The notes beneath the pieces are model-generated. The model searched no databases. It had not been told where the DNA came from and saw nothing but the letters and a program-made list of their open reading frames with translations. Positions 23,805-32,689 of a stretch of 64,000 nt of DNA are shown piece after piece. This DNA comes from Rahnella aceris (lineage in GTDB: Bacteria > Pseudomonadota > Gammaproteobacteria > Enterobacterales > Enterobacteriaceae). How positions within the stretch are numbered: position 1 is the stretch's first letter; every line of letters starts with the position of its first letter. Location: the NCBI RefSeq assembly GCF_011684115.1, contig NZ_JAADJV010000001.1:806001-870000 (forward strand). Direction: 5' to 3'. Position numbers and translations under genes: made by a program.

Positions 23805-25863
23805 GGCGGGCCTCGCGACGTTGTACAACAGCCGTTTCATGCACTGTCGGTGTGCTCGATTGCAGCGCGCGACGGATAACGAAGAACGCTGAAATCAGCA
23901 TGGTGACCGCCACCAGCATAAAGAATCCACACAGGATGGCGTTGATCTGATTGTTCAGCACGATGGTTTGCATGTCCGCCAGCGTTTTGGCCGGTTTAAT
24001 GATTTCGCCGCTGTCGATCCCGGCAGAGAATTTCTTCGCCTGCGCCAGGAATCCAATCGACGGTTTTTCGTGGAAAATCTTCTGCCAGCCCGCAGTCATC
24101 GAGGTGATAAACAGCCAGATAGTCGGCAAAATCGTGACCCATGCGTAGCGCTGTTTCTTCATTTTGAACAGCACCACGGTGCCCAGAATCAACGCCATCG
24201 AGGCCAGCATCTGATTACCAATACCAAACAGTGGCCACAGAGTATTAATGCCGCCCAGCGGATCGACGACACCCTGATAAACGAAGAAGCCCCAGCCCGC
24301 AACCGCGACGGTGGTACCGGCGAAAGTGCCGATCCACGAACGGTTATTTGCCAGCGAAGGGACGGCGACCCCCACCAGATCCTGCACCATAAAGCGGCAG
24401 GCGCGGGTACCGGCATCCACTGCGGTCAGAATAAATAAGGCTTCGAACAGGATAGCGAAGTGATACCAGAAGGCCATCATCGCGCGGCTGTTAAACACAT
24501 CGGTGATGATGTGTGCCATCCCGACAGCGAAGGTTGGTGCGCCACCGGCGCGGGAAAGGATTGACTGCTCGCCGACATCTTTGGCTATTTGCGTAAGAAT
24601 GTCTGGCGTGATGACAAAGCCCCAGCCGTTAATCACCTGTGAAGCGCTCTCTGCCGTGGTGCCGATCAGCGCCGCCGGAGAGTTCATCGCAAAATACACC
24701 CCCGGGTCGATAACCGACGCACAAATCAGCGCCATGATTGCCACGAACGACTCCATCAGCATCGCGCCGTAGCCGATAAAGCGGATATGGCTTTCGCGCT
24801 CAATCAGCTTCGGCGTTGTGCCGCTCGAGACCAGCGCATGGAAACCGGAAATCGACCCGCAGGCGATAGTGATAAACAGGAACGGGAACAGGCTGCCGGA
24901 GAATACCGGGCCGCTGCCGTCAATAAAGCGCGAAACCGCTGGCATTTTCATCTCTGGCATAGCAAAGACGATACCGACCGCCAGCCCGACAATGACGCCT
25001 ATTTTCAGGAACGTTGAGAGATAATCGCGCGGTGCCAGCAGCAGCCAGACCGGCAATACCGAGGCAATAAACCCATAGATCACCAGCACCCAGGTCAGCG
25101 TGGTGCCGTGCAGGGTAAAGAACGGTCCCCAGTAAGGATCCGCCGCGACGTTGCCGCCGTAAACGATGGCGAGCATCATCAGCACGAAGCCAATCACCGA
25201 CACTTCTGCAATTTTCCCCGGACGCAGAAAACGCATATAGATGCCCATAAACAGGGCAATGGGAATGGTCGCGGCAATGGTGAACAGACCCCACGGGCTA
25301 TCGGCCAGCGCTTTGACGACCACTAACGCCAGCGCGGAAAGAATGATAATCATCACGCCCAGCGCGCCGAGCATGGTGATCACGCCCGCGAAACTGCCCA
25401 GTTCCTGCTTTGCCATTTCGCCCAGTGAACGGCCGTCACGACGGGTGGAGATGAACAGGATCAGGAAGTCTTGCACCGCACCGGCGAGCATCACGCCGAC
25501 CAGGATCCAGATCGTGCCCGGCAGGAAACCCATTTGCGCAGCCAGTATCGGGCCGACCAGCGGACCCGCGCCTGCGATGGCGGCAAAGTGGTGGCCGAAC
25601 AAAACCCATTTATTGGTCGGCACATAATCCAGCCCGTCGTTACGACGCTCGGCAGGTGTCATGCGTTTGTCATCGAGTTCGAAGACTTTTTCGGCGATAA
25701 ACAGGCTGTAGAAACGGTAGGCAATGCTGTAACAGGCAACGGCAGCGACCACCAGCCACAGGGCGTTAACATGTTCGCCCCGGCTCAGGGCCAGCATTCC
25801 AAAGGCAAAAGCCCCGATTAACGCCACCACCAGCCAGGTTATCCCGGACTTGACGCTTTTCAT
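23797..25863 (-). CDS. cstA: CstA/BtsT-family carbon starvation transporter
   Basis: A 688-residue inner-membrane transporter with roughly 16-18 hydrophobic segments. Family hallmarks are 'DGLDYVPTNKWVLFGHHFAA', 'AGAGPLVGPILAAQMG' and 'AVDAGTRACRFMVQD'. E. coli CstA and its paralogue BtsT import pyruvate, and CstA has also been linked to peptide use. Both come with a DUF466 partner, as here, so the two cannot be separated by context. I chose the ATG at 25863, preceded by AAGGAG; 14 extra upstream codons lack support. A TGTGA half-site for CRP is visible upstream near 25918 but no full palindrome. Confidence 0.88.
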   Translation of the reverse strand: MKSVKSGITWLVVALIGAFAFGMLALSRGEHVNALWLVVAAVACYSIAYRFYSLFIAEKVFELDDKRMTPAERRNDGLDYVPTNKWVLFGHHFAAIAGAGPLVGPILAAQMGFLPGTIWILVGVMLAGAVQDFLILFISTRRDGRSLGEMAKQELGSFAGVITMLGALGVMIIILSALALVVVKALADSPWGLFTIAATIPIALFMGIYMRFLRPGKIAEVSVIGFVLMMLAIVYGGNVAADPYWGPFFTLHGTTLTWVLVIYGFIASVLPVWLLLAPRDYLSTFLKIGVIVGLAVGIVFAMPEMKMPAVSRFIDGSGPVFSGSLFPFLFITIACGSISGFHALVSSGTTPKLIERESHIRFIGYGAMLMESFVAIMALICASVIDPGVYFAMNSPAALIGTTAESASQVINGWGFVITPDILTQIAKDVGEQSILSRAGGAPTFAVGMAHIITDVFNSRAMMAFWYHFAILFEALFILTAVDAGTRACRFMVQDLVGVAVPSLANNRSWIGTFAGTTVAVAGWGFFVYQGVVDPLGGINTLWPLFGIGNQMLASMALILGTVVLFKMKKQRYAWVTILPTIWLFITSMTAGWQKIFHEKPSIGFLAQAKKFSAGIDSGEIIKPAKTLADMQTIVLNNQINAILCGFFMLVAVTMLISAFFVIRRALQSSTPTVHETAVVQRREARHV

Positions 25864-26104
25864 GATGTACAACTCCTTATGAGTGGTCCGGTGATAGCCA
25901 GCCACTTTTTATGTCGAGAGTGTGATGTGGAGAGGTAAGGGTCGCATGGCCGAATGCGGTTGCGACTTTGTTGAATTACTGTTTAAAAATAATGTGTTTA
26001 TACAGAAAAGTATGAAGTTAAAGATGAATTTGTGATGGGGCTGACGCTTTGCGCAGAGAAGACTGGTCGGATGACAATAAAGTTGTGGCGGGTAAGTAAA
26101 AAAG

Positions 26105-26133
26105 CAAAAAAACCGGCCACGGGGCCGGTTTTC
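26105..26133 (-). terminator. Rho-independent terminator of spy
   Basis: ACCGGCC at 26112-26118 pairs with GGCCGGT at 26123-26129; seven T follow on the minus strand, 20 bp after the spy stop codon. Confidence 0.85.
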
Positions 26134-26149
26134 CTGTCTGGTCAGTCAA

Positions 26150-26659
26150 TTATTCAGCGGTTACTGGTTTTTCCTGACCCGGTTTGTGGTCACGCATCTG
26201 TTCCATTTTGGCCGCGCGGTTCTGGTAGTTCTCATTGAACTGTTTTTTCTGCTCTGGTGTCAGCAGGTTATACATTTTGTTCTCTGCGCGGGCACGGTCG
26301 AGCATACGATCAGACTGTGCTTTGGTAATGGTATCAATCTGCGATTTCACCTTGGCTTCATCGAAGCTGTCGGAAGCCACCAGGTTGTGCATCTGATCCA
26401 TCTGGGCTTTCATCGCTGCGCGGTCAGGGCGCGCGCCGCTGTCTTTCATGATTTCTTTCATCTGCGTTTTCTGCTGCTCAGTCAGGTTCAGCGCCGCAAA
26501 CGGGTTCATATGTTGCGGTCCTTTATGATGCAGCATTTTGCCGTGCGTCGCGGTCGCGGCGTCAGTGGCCGGCGTGGCTGCGGTTTCAGCAGCAAATGCG
26601 AAAGAAGCAGAGCTCAAAGCCAGAGTTGAAGCCACAATCATTGCGGTAAGTTTACGCAT
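26150..26659 (-). CDS. spy: Periplasmic chaperone Spy/CpxP family
   Basis: A 169-residue exported helical chaperone. The signal peptide runs to about residue 22 and ends near 'FAFAA'; the two LTxxQ motifs of the family are 'LTEQQKTQMKEI' and 'LTPEQKKQFNENY'. Spy protects unfolding periplasmic proteins, CpxP inhibits CpxA; the Met-rich middle and the absence of a Cpx operon next door favour Spy. The ATG at 26659 is used because AGGA lies inside the alternative five-codon extension. A possible CpxR-like GTAAA repeat lies upstream. Gene is monocistronic. Confidence 0.85.
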   Translation of the reverse strand: MRKLTAMIVASTLALSSASFAFAAETAATPATDAATATHGKMLHHKGPQHMNPFAALNLTEQQKTQMKEIMKDSGARPDRAAMKAQMDQMHNLVASDSFDEAKVKSQIDTITKAQSDRMLDRARAENKMYNLLTPEQKKQFNENYQNRAAKMEQMRDHKPGQEKPVTAE

Positions 26660-27026
26660 AATTAAATTCCTCATTGGAGATTCAGGCAATTCGCCCGTTT
26701 TGTTTCGACGAAAACAAGTCTACGCAATCCAATGAATAGTAATGCGGTGTGGATGTAAAAGAGTGAAAGGCGTGGTGTTACTTTTCCAGCGATCGTGGAG
26801 AAAGTGTTTAGAAAGCGTAAGGTTGCGCGAACAGGTGTGAAGGGAAGCTCAGATAAATCTGAGTAATGCGATGAATTAACACATTACCATGGCGAATGTT
26901 TCGCCGCCATACCTCCCGGGTAAACATTGATTGCTGTTGATGAGCAGTTTACTCCGGGGAAAAGCGCAAAATCAGGCATAATAGTTATCATTTGATTAAC
27001 ACTTCCTATAACAGTGCTGATGAATT
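26660..27026. other. Divergent promoter region of spy and the MocR-type gene
   Basis: This 367-bp gap holds no gene I can support. GTAAA at 26755-26759 followed after five bases by GAAAG is a weak CpxR-box-like direct repeat about 95 bp upstream of spy, where E. coli spy is Cpx/Bae controlled. A TATAAT-like CATAAT lies near 26979, upstream of the regulator. The rest shows nothing recognisable. Confidence 0.35.
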
Positions 27027-28460
27027 ATGACTCAATCCCGTTATGAAACGCTGGCGCGTACGTTGCGCAGACAAATTGATACGCAGGTCTGGTTGCCGGG
27101 CGACCGGCTGCCTTCCTTACGTGATACCTGCAAACAGTCTGGCCTGAGTCTGATGACGGTTTTGCAGGCCTATCAGTTGCTGGAAAGTCAGGGGGTGATT
27201 GTCGCGCGTCCGCAGTCCGGTTATTACGTGGCAGCGGGTATACAGCGGCCGGTGCGCCCATCACCCGACGGGTATTTGCATGCTGCAGAGCAGGTGGACG
27301 TCAATGACGCCATTTTCGACATTCTCAAAGCCGGGCAAGATCCCGCCGTGGTGCCACTCGGTTCCGCGTTTCCTGATCCGACACTTTTTCCGCAGCCACG
27401 TCTGGCGCGTTCCCTGGCCAGCGCGGTGCGCCGGATGTCCCCGCACAGCGCCATTGCGAATCTGCCACCGGGTAATGAAGAACTGCGCCGCAGCATTGCA
27501 CAGCGCTATGCACAAAATGGTATTGAAGTCGCGCCCGATGAAATCGTCATTACGTCGGGTGCGATGGAGTCGCTCGGGTTAAGTTTGCAGGTGGTGACAG
27601 AGCCAGGTGACTGGGTTGCTATCGAATCGCCAGCTTTTTACGGCGTATTGCAGGCGATTGAACGGCGCAAATTAAAAGCCATCGCCATTCCGACTGACGT
27701 GCGTTACGGCATGGATCCCGATGCGCTGGAACAGGCGCTGAAACTTTATCCGATCAAAGCCTGCTGGCTGATGTCGAGTTTTCAGAACCCGCTCGGATGC
27801 AGTTTGCCGCCGGAGAAAAAAGCACGGCTGGTGAGTATTTTGCAGGGACATAAAGTGGCTCTGATCGAGGACGACGTATACAGCGAACTGTATTTTGGCA
27901 GCGAACGAACGGTGCCGCTGAAGGCGTCAGATTATCGCAGCGACATTCTGCATTGCTCATCGTTTTCGAAATCCCTCGCACCGGGCTTTCGCGTGGGCTG
28001 GGTGGCGGCGGGGGCTTATGCTGAACGTATTCAGCGCCTGCAACTGATGAGCACGTTATCGGCCAGCGTGCCGGTTCAACTGGCGTTAGCCGATTATCTG
28101 CAAAAGGGGGCGCAGCAGGGAGGTTACGATACCCATCTGCGACGCTTACGGCGCGTACTCGAACAACGGCAGATGGCGATGCGTCATGCGATTCTGGCGG
28201 AGTTTCCGGCGCAGGTGTCGGTGACGCAACCTGCAGGCGGCTATTTTCTGTGGCTGGATCTGGGTGACAATGTGGATGCGGCGCGGGTCTATCAGCGCGC
28301 GCTGACAAAAGGCGTCAGCGTCGCGCCCGGCACCATGTTCTCTGCCGACGAGCGTTTCAGCCATTGCATCCGTATCAATACCTCTTTCGAATGGGGGCCG
28401 CACACCGCGCGCGCCATCTCCATTCTGGCGGCGCTGGTGGCGGAAGAGATTAAAGGTTGA
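27027..28460 (+). CDS. ydcR: MocR-type regulator: GntR winged helix fused to aminotransferase-like domain (YdcR-like)
   Basis: A 477-residue MocR/PdxR-family regulator. Residues 1-72 form the GntR winged helix ('WLPGDRLPSLRDTCKQSGLS', 'ARPQSGYYVAAG'); residues about 95-470 are a fold-type I aminotransferase domain with 'NLPPGNEELRRSIAQRYAQN' and the pyridoxal lysine in 'CSSFSKSLAPGFRVGWVAAG'. Such proteins bind PLP as an effector or use it in sensing, and usually regulate a divergent or nearby gene. The match with E. coli YdcR from memory is strong over the full length, but other MocR members are close. Convergent with the SIS gene. Confidence 0.82.
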   Translation: MTQSRYETLARTLRRQIDTQVWLPGDRLPSLRDTCKQSGLSLMTVLQAYQLLESQGVIVARPQSGYYVAAGIQRPVRPSPDGYLHAAEQVDVNDAIFDILKAGQDPAVVPLGSAFPDPTLFPQPRLARSLASAVRRMSPHSAIANLPPGNEELRRSIAQRYAQNGIEVAPDEIVITSGAMESLGLSLQVVTEPGDWVAIESPAFYGVLQAIERRKLKAIAIPTDVRYGMDPDALEQALKLYPIKACWLMSSFQNPLGCSLPPEKKARLVSILQGHKVALIEDDVYSELYFGSERTVPLKASDYRSDILHCSSFSKSLAPGFRVGWVAAGAYAERIQRLQLMSTLSASVPVQLALADYLQKGAQQGGYDTHLRRLRRVLEQRQMAMRHAILAEFPAQVSVTQPAGGYFLWLDLGDNVDAARVYQRALTKGVSVAPGTMFSADERFSHCIRINTSFEWGPHTARAISILAALVAEEIKG

Positions 28461-28469
28461 GAATGTTGT

Positions 28470-29078
28470 TCACAGATCCTGCTCACGCAGCGTCTTACCC
28501 ACATTTCCGCCCGGATGCACTTTCAGCAGGCTTTGCTGATCGAAGCCGTTGCGCAGCATGATATTGCCGCACAATGCATCGAACACTGCCAGCACCAGCA
28601 CGACAGACGTGGTGGCCAGCATATTGAGCGGGTCGATTTCCCGCCGGATATGCGTTTTCACCACTAGCGTAGCGGCGCGGGCAATCGCCGAATCCAGATT
28701 CTCCGTCACACTGATGATTGCCACACCTTTGGCTTTCAGCGTCGGTAACAGGCGCGTCAGCTCTTCAGAATTGCCGCCACGGGAAATCAGGATCATCAGG
28801 TCGTTGCTGCGCATAAATCCCAGGTCACCGTGGGCGGCATCGGTGGCGCTCAGATACACCGCCGGTTGCTCGACGCACGCCAGCATGTGGGCTATTTTCC
28901 GCGCGGCAATGCCCGACGTGCCGACGCCGGTGACGGCAATTTTGCCCGTGCAGCCGGTGACCAGCGTCAGTAACTGCTGCCATATATCAGCATCGAGATG
29001 ATGCTGTAACGCCAGTAATTCCTGACTGTAGGTCTGCCAGCCCTGACACGCCAGGGTAAATTCTTCATCCGCATTCAT
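28470..29078 (-). CDS. SIS-domain sugar phosphate isomerase-like protein
   Basis: A 202-residue protein with a single SIS domain related to the isomerase half of arabinose-5-phosphate isomerases KdsD/GutQ: 'AVTGVGTSGIAARKIAHMLA', 'DAAHGDLGFM' and 'VHPGGNVGKTL'. It lacks the two C-terminal CBS domains of KdsD. The Lys of the GKSG motif is Thr and 'NSGESSE' is changed to 'RGGNSEE', so the substrate may differ. It overlaps the pentulose-type kinase gene by 4 bp and should act on that kinase's product or on an imported phospho-sugar, an inference from position. Confidence 0.83.
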   Translation of the reverse strand: MNADEEFTLACQGWQTYSQELLALQHHLDADIWQQLLTLVTGCTGKIAVTGVGTSGIAARKIAHMLACVEQPAVYLSATDAAHGDLGFMRSNDLMILISRGGNSEELTRLLPTLKAKGVAIISVTENLDSAIARAATLVVKTHIRREIDPLNMLATTSVVLVLAVFDALCGNIMLRNGFDQQSLLKVHPGGNVGKTLREQDL

Positions 29079-30715
29079 TGGGTTTCCCCCTGCATCAGGC
29101 GGCGGTATTTCATGCTGTCGTGGTACATCTCATGAAATACGCGGTATTTACGGTCGTAATACTCTTTAATTTTGTTGGTTTGCGGTGTCACGGTTTTGCC
29201 GATGCGGCTCATGGCGGCCATCGCTTCTGGCAAAGAGTCGTAGGCGCCCGCCGCGACGGTGCCCATCATGGCACTGCCGAGCAGCATCGCTTCGCTTTCT
29301 TCCGGCAATAACATCGCGCAGCCTGTGGCGTTGGAATGCTCCTGAACAAACACCGGATTTTTGGTGCCGCCGCCGCTTGCCATCATGGTATCAATGCGAT
29401 ATCCGCTCTGATTCATGGTCTCGATAATGTGGCGGGTGCCCAGCGCCAGCGCCTGAATGGTGGCCAGATAATGCAGCGCCATGTCTTCCGGCGTACGCGA
29501 GAGTTTCAGGCCGGTCAGCGTACCGGTCAGCGTCGGGTTAGCGCGCGGTGAACGGTTGCCGTGGAAATAGGGCAGCATATGAATGTCTTTGGTCAGGAAG
29601 GCAATATTCTCCGGTTCACCGGCCATTTTTCGCAAAATGCCGTTGAGCACTTCATAGATGGTTTTGCCGCTGTCTTTGCCCTGTTTCAGTAAATCCTGAT
29701 AACACGGATGCGACTGAATCACATGGTCAATCAGCGCCCCGGTAGTGGATTGTCCACCTTCGTTCAGCCAGTAATCAGGCAGAATGGCCGAATAGTATGG
29801 CCCCCAGATACCGCCGATATAGCGTGCGCTGCGGGACATCGCCATATGTGCCGTGGACGTGCCACCAATCAGCGCAATGCGGTTGTCGAAATCGGCCGAT
29901 TCACCGGAGGCGCCGCTGGCACCGAGAATACCGAGGCTGCCTGCGTGGGCATCGATAATGGAAACGCTGACGGCGGTACCGGCCATCAGCCCCATTTCTG
30001 CAGCGGCACGCTGGGTCAGACCGTGTCCGAGCGGTTCACCCATGGTTTTCACTTCGCTGCCGATTTTCGCCGCGTTGTTTTCCAGTAAATCTTCCAGTCC
30101 GATCTGACGGAAATAGCTGGGATCCCAGCGGTCTTCATGGCCGATATACGTCCATTTACAGACGGTAGAACACAGCGAACGGGTGGTGTCCTGCGTGGCG
30201 CGCCAGGTCAGAAAATCCGGCAGGTCGAACAGGTGGCCGACGTTGTTCCAGGTGGTGGGCATATGCTGTTTCAGCCACAGCAATTTTGGCGTCTGCATTT
30301 CCGGCGAAATAATCCCGCCGACGAATTCCAGCACGCGGTGACCTGTGGCGTTGATGCGCTCGGCCTGAGTAATGGCGCGGTGATCCATCCAGACAATAAT
30401 GTTTTGCTCGCTGCGCCCGGACGGGCTGACGGTCAGCGGCTTGCCTTCTTTATCCAGCACTACCAGCGAACAGGTGGCGTCGAAACCGATACCTTTCACC
30501 TGAATCGGGTTGATGTCCGCCTGATTGACCGCGTCTTTCACGGCATTGCAAACGGACTGCCAGATCTCATCAGAAGATTGCTCAACGAAATCGGCTTTCG
30601 GGCGGTACAACGTAATCTCACGGCTGGCCTGGCCGACCATGCGGCCGGTCATGTCGAAGACGCCCGCGCGGGCGCTGCCGGTTCCTACGTCTACTCCAAT
30701 AAAATAACTCGCCAT
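29075..30715 (-). CDS. FGGY-family pentulose kinase
   Basis: A 546-residue carbohydrate kinase of the FGGY group that includes the human FGGY D-ribulokinase and the bacterial five-carbon ketose kinases. The N-domain starts 'MASYFIGVDVGTGSARAGVF', with the ATP-type phosphate loop, 'GRSEQNIIVWMDHRA' and 'FDATCSL'; the C-domain holds 'MMASGGGTKNPVF'. ATP-dependent phosphorylation of D-ribulose or another pentulose is expected. I chose the ATG at 30715 with GAAGGGAA upstream. Gene order transporter-kinase-isomerase defines a complete sugar-use operon. Confidence 0.88.
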   Translation of the reverse strand: MASYFIGVDVGTGSARAGVFDMTGRMVGQASREITLYRPKADFVEQSSDEIWQSVCNAVKDAVNQADINPIQVKGIGFDATCSLVVLDKEGKPLTVSPSGRSEQNIIVWMDHRAITQAERINATGHRVLEFVGGIISPEMQTPKLLWLKQHMPTTWNNVGHLFDLPDFLTWRATQDTTRSLCSTVCKWTYIGHEDRWDPSYFRQIGLEDLLENNAAKIGSEVKTMGEPLGHGLTQRAAAEMGLMAGTAVSVSIIDAHAGSLGILGASGASGESADFDNRIALIGGTSTAHMAMSRSARYIGGIWGPYYSAILPDYWLNEGGQSTTGALIDHVIQSHPCYQDLLKQGKDSGKTIYEVLNGILRKMAGEPENIAFLTKDIHMLPYFHGNRSPRANPTLTGTLTGLKLSRTPEDMALHYLATIQALALGTRHIIETMNQSGYRIDTMMASGGGTKNPVFVQEHSNATGCAMLLPEESEAMLLGSAMMGTVAAGAYDSLPEAMAAMSRIGKTVTPQTNKIKEYYDRKYRVFHEMYHDSMKYRRLMQGETQ

Positions 30716-30744
30716 GTTCTTTCCCTTCGGTAAAAAGCTTTCGC

Positions 30745-31698
30745 TTAAGATTTTCTGTTTTGCAGAGCGATAAACAGGATCAGGACGCCGCCCCACAGAG
30801 CCATTGTCAGGTAACTGCTGACGCCCATCAGGTTCAGGCCGCTTTCCAGCATTTGCAGGACGATCAGCGCCAGTACCAGTCCGATGACCCGCCCGAAGCC
30901 GCCGTCGGGGTTAATTCCGCCGAGCACGGAGGCCAGAATGGTTACCAGCAAATACGAGTCACCGTAGCCTGCTTTTGCCGAGTTAAATTTGGACATCATC
31001 AGCAGTGCCGCGCCCCAGCCGAGCAGGGCGGAAAGCACATACACCGCGATGGTCACTTTGTGCGTATTGACGCCACTGAAGCGCGTGGCCTGTTCGTTGG
31101 AACCCATCAGATACAAACTGCGGCCAAGCGTGGTGTGTTCGAGTAAAACCCACAACAACAGCGCCACCAGCAGGAAAAGCAGCAGGGCGACGGGAATGCC
31201 CAGCAGACTGCCATTGCTCAGATACTGTATCGCCGCCGGGAAGCCGGAAATCACCGCGCCGTTGGTCAGCAGAATATTCAGCCCGGCGATAAGTGTCATG
31301 GTGCCGAGCGTTGCCAGAATCGGTGAGACACCGATATACGCAATCAGCGCGCCGTTAAGTACGCCAATGACAACCGCAACAGCCAGACCGGCGAGCATCG
31401 CCAGCACGAAATATTGCGGCTGATCCGGATGTGCCACCAGAATGGCCGCCATGACCAGCGAACAGGCATTGGCACCGGCAATGACCGAAAGGTTGATACC
31501 GCCGGTGAGCATGGTGATGCCCATCCCCAGCGCCAGCATGCCCAGAATCGGCAACTGCGAAGAGATCGACTGGAAATTACCGACGCTGTAGAAACTGCCG
31601 CCCAGCGTGAATGAGAACAACACGGCAACGGCGACGATGATCAGCAACTGCAAACGGATGATGCGGTCGCCGGGGAAGAATCGGTTTAAGGTTGTCAT
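30745..31698 (-). CDS. Sugar ABC transporter permease (RbsC-like), second
   Basis: A 317-residue BPD_transp_2 permease with about eight to ten membrane segments and the family loop 'NEQATRFSGVNTHKVTIAVY'. The ATG at 31698 starts 1 bp after the upstream permease stop, with AAGGGG as ribosome site inside that gene. It shares the sugar-uptake channel with the other permease. Ribose, rhamnose and AI-2 systems use this subfamily, so substrate cannot be chosen from it. Confidence 0.9.
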   Translation of the reverse strand: MTTLNRFFPGDRIIRLQLLIIVAVAVLFSFTLGGSFYSVGNFQSISSQLPILGMLALGMGITMLTGGINLSVIAGANACSLVMAAILVAHPDQPQYFVLAMLAGLAVAVVIGVLNGALIAYIGVSPILATLGTMTLIAGLNILLTNGAVISGFPAAIQYLSNGSLLGIPVALLLFLLVALLLWVLLEHTTLGRSLYLMGSNEQATRFSGVNTHKVTIAVYVLSALLGWGAALLMMSKFNSAKAGYGDSYLLVTILASVLGGINPDGGFGRVIGLVLALIVLQMLESGLNLMGVSSYLTMALWGGVLILFIALQNRKS

Positions 31699-31699
31699 G

Positions 31700-32689
31700 T
31701 CACATCCCCTTTGCCAGTTTGCGTTTTTCATTCCACGCGGTGCTGCTGATGCTGACCAGAATGATCACGCCGCTGAAAACCTGATGCCAGTAAGACGAAA
31801 TGCTCAGCAAGGTCAGGCCGTTTTGCAGGAAGGCCAGCAGCATCACACCGAGAATGGTGCCGGTGAGCGAGCCGCGTCCGCCGGTCATGCTGGTGCCGCC
31901 TAAGACCACCGCCGCCAGTACCGTCAGCTCATAACCGAGCAGTGAGTTAGGTGCCACCGACTGCGTAATTTGTGCCTGCACCACGGCAGCGATACCCGCC
32001 AGCAATCCCATAAAACCGTAGACGTAAAAATGTAGCCGCAGGATGTTCAGACCGAGACGCGACGCGGCGTCACGGTTGCTGCCCATCGCGTAAATCTGAC
32101 GTCCCACGCGGGTGCGGTTCATCAGCACGCCGGTGGCGATAATCACGCCCAGCAGGCTGAGCAGCGGCAGCGTCAGGCCATAGTCATAGCCATCGGCAGC
32201 GGTAAAGGAGAACCAGTTAATGCCGTTCATAAACCAGTCAGGGAAACCGTACAGCCAGGTGCCGTTGGTCAGATACACCAGCAAACCGTAGAACAGGTTC
32301 AGCGTGGCAATGGTGATAATAATGGCCGGAACGCGCAGCCAGTAAACCAGAAAACCGTTCACCAGCCCGAGTAACAAACCGGTACCCATCGACATGGCAA
32401 ACGCCAGCGGAAAGCTGCCGCCATGATGAATGATGTAACTCGCCATCACGTACTGACCGATGGAGGTGACGGCCGGGAAGGAGATGTCGATGCCACCGGC
32501 GATCAGCACCACAAACAGGCCACAGGCCAGAATACCGAGAATGGCGTAACTGGTGGCGACATCGGTCAGGTTGCCAAGCGTCATAAATTCACTGGTGCTG
32601 ACACTCAGGCCAATCACCAGCAGCAGAACCAGTAATCCCAGCCAGAATTCGTGCTGAGAAAACAGTTTCGAGAGAGATTTATTATCCAT
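31700..32689 (-). CDS. Sugar ABC transporter permease (RbsC-like), first
   Basis: A 329-residue BPD_transp_2 permease with multiple membrane segments and the loop 'MGSNRDAASRLGLNILRLHF' together with 'YELTVLAAVVLGGTSMTGGR', typical of the ribose/AI-2 permease family. The ATG at 32689 overlaps the ATPase gene by 8 bp and has GGAGG upstream. Two distinct permeases in one operon is the rule for rhamnose and Lsr-type importers. Confidence 0.9.
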   Translation of the reverse strand: MDNKSLSKLFSQHEFWLGLLVLLLVIGLSVSTSEFMTLGNLTDVATSYAILGILACGLFVVLIAGGIDISFPAVTSIGQYVMASYIIHHGGSFPLAFAMSMGTGLLLGLVNGFLVYWLRVPAIIITIATLNLFYGLLVYLTNGTWLYGFPDWFMNGINWFSFTAADGYDYGLTLPLLSLLGVIIATGVLMNRTRVGRQIYAMGSNRDAASRLGLNILRLHFYVYGFMGLLAGIAAVVQAQITQSVAPNSLLGYELTVLAAVVLGGTSMTGGRGSLTGTILGVMLLAFLQNGLTLLSISSYWHQVFSGVIILVSISSTAWNEKRKLAKGM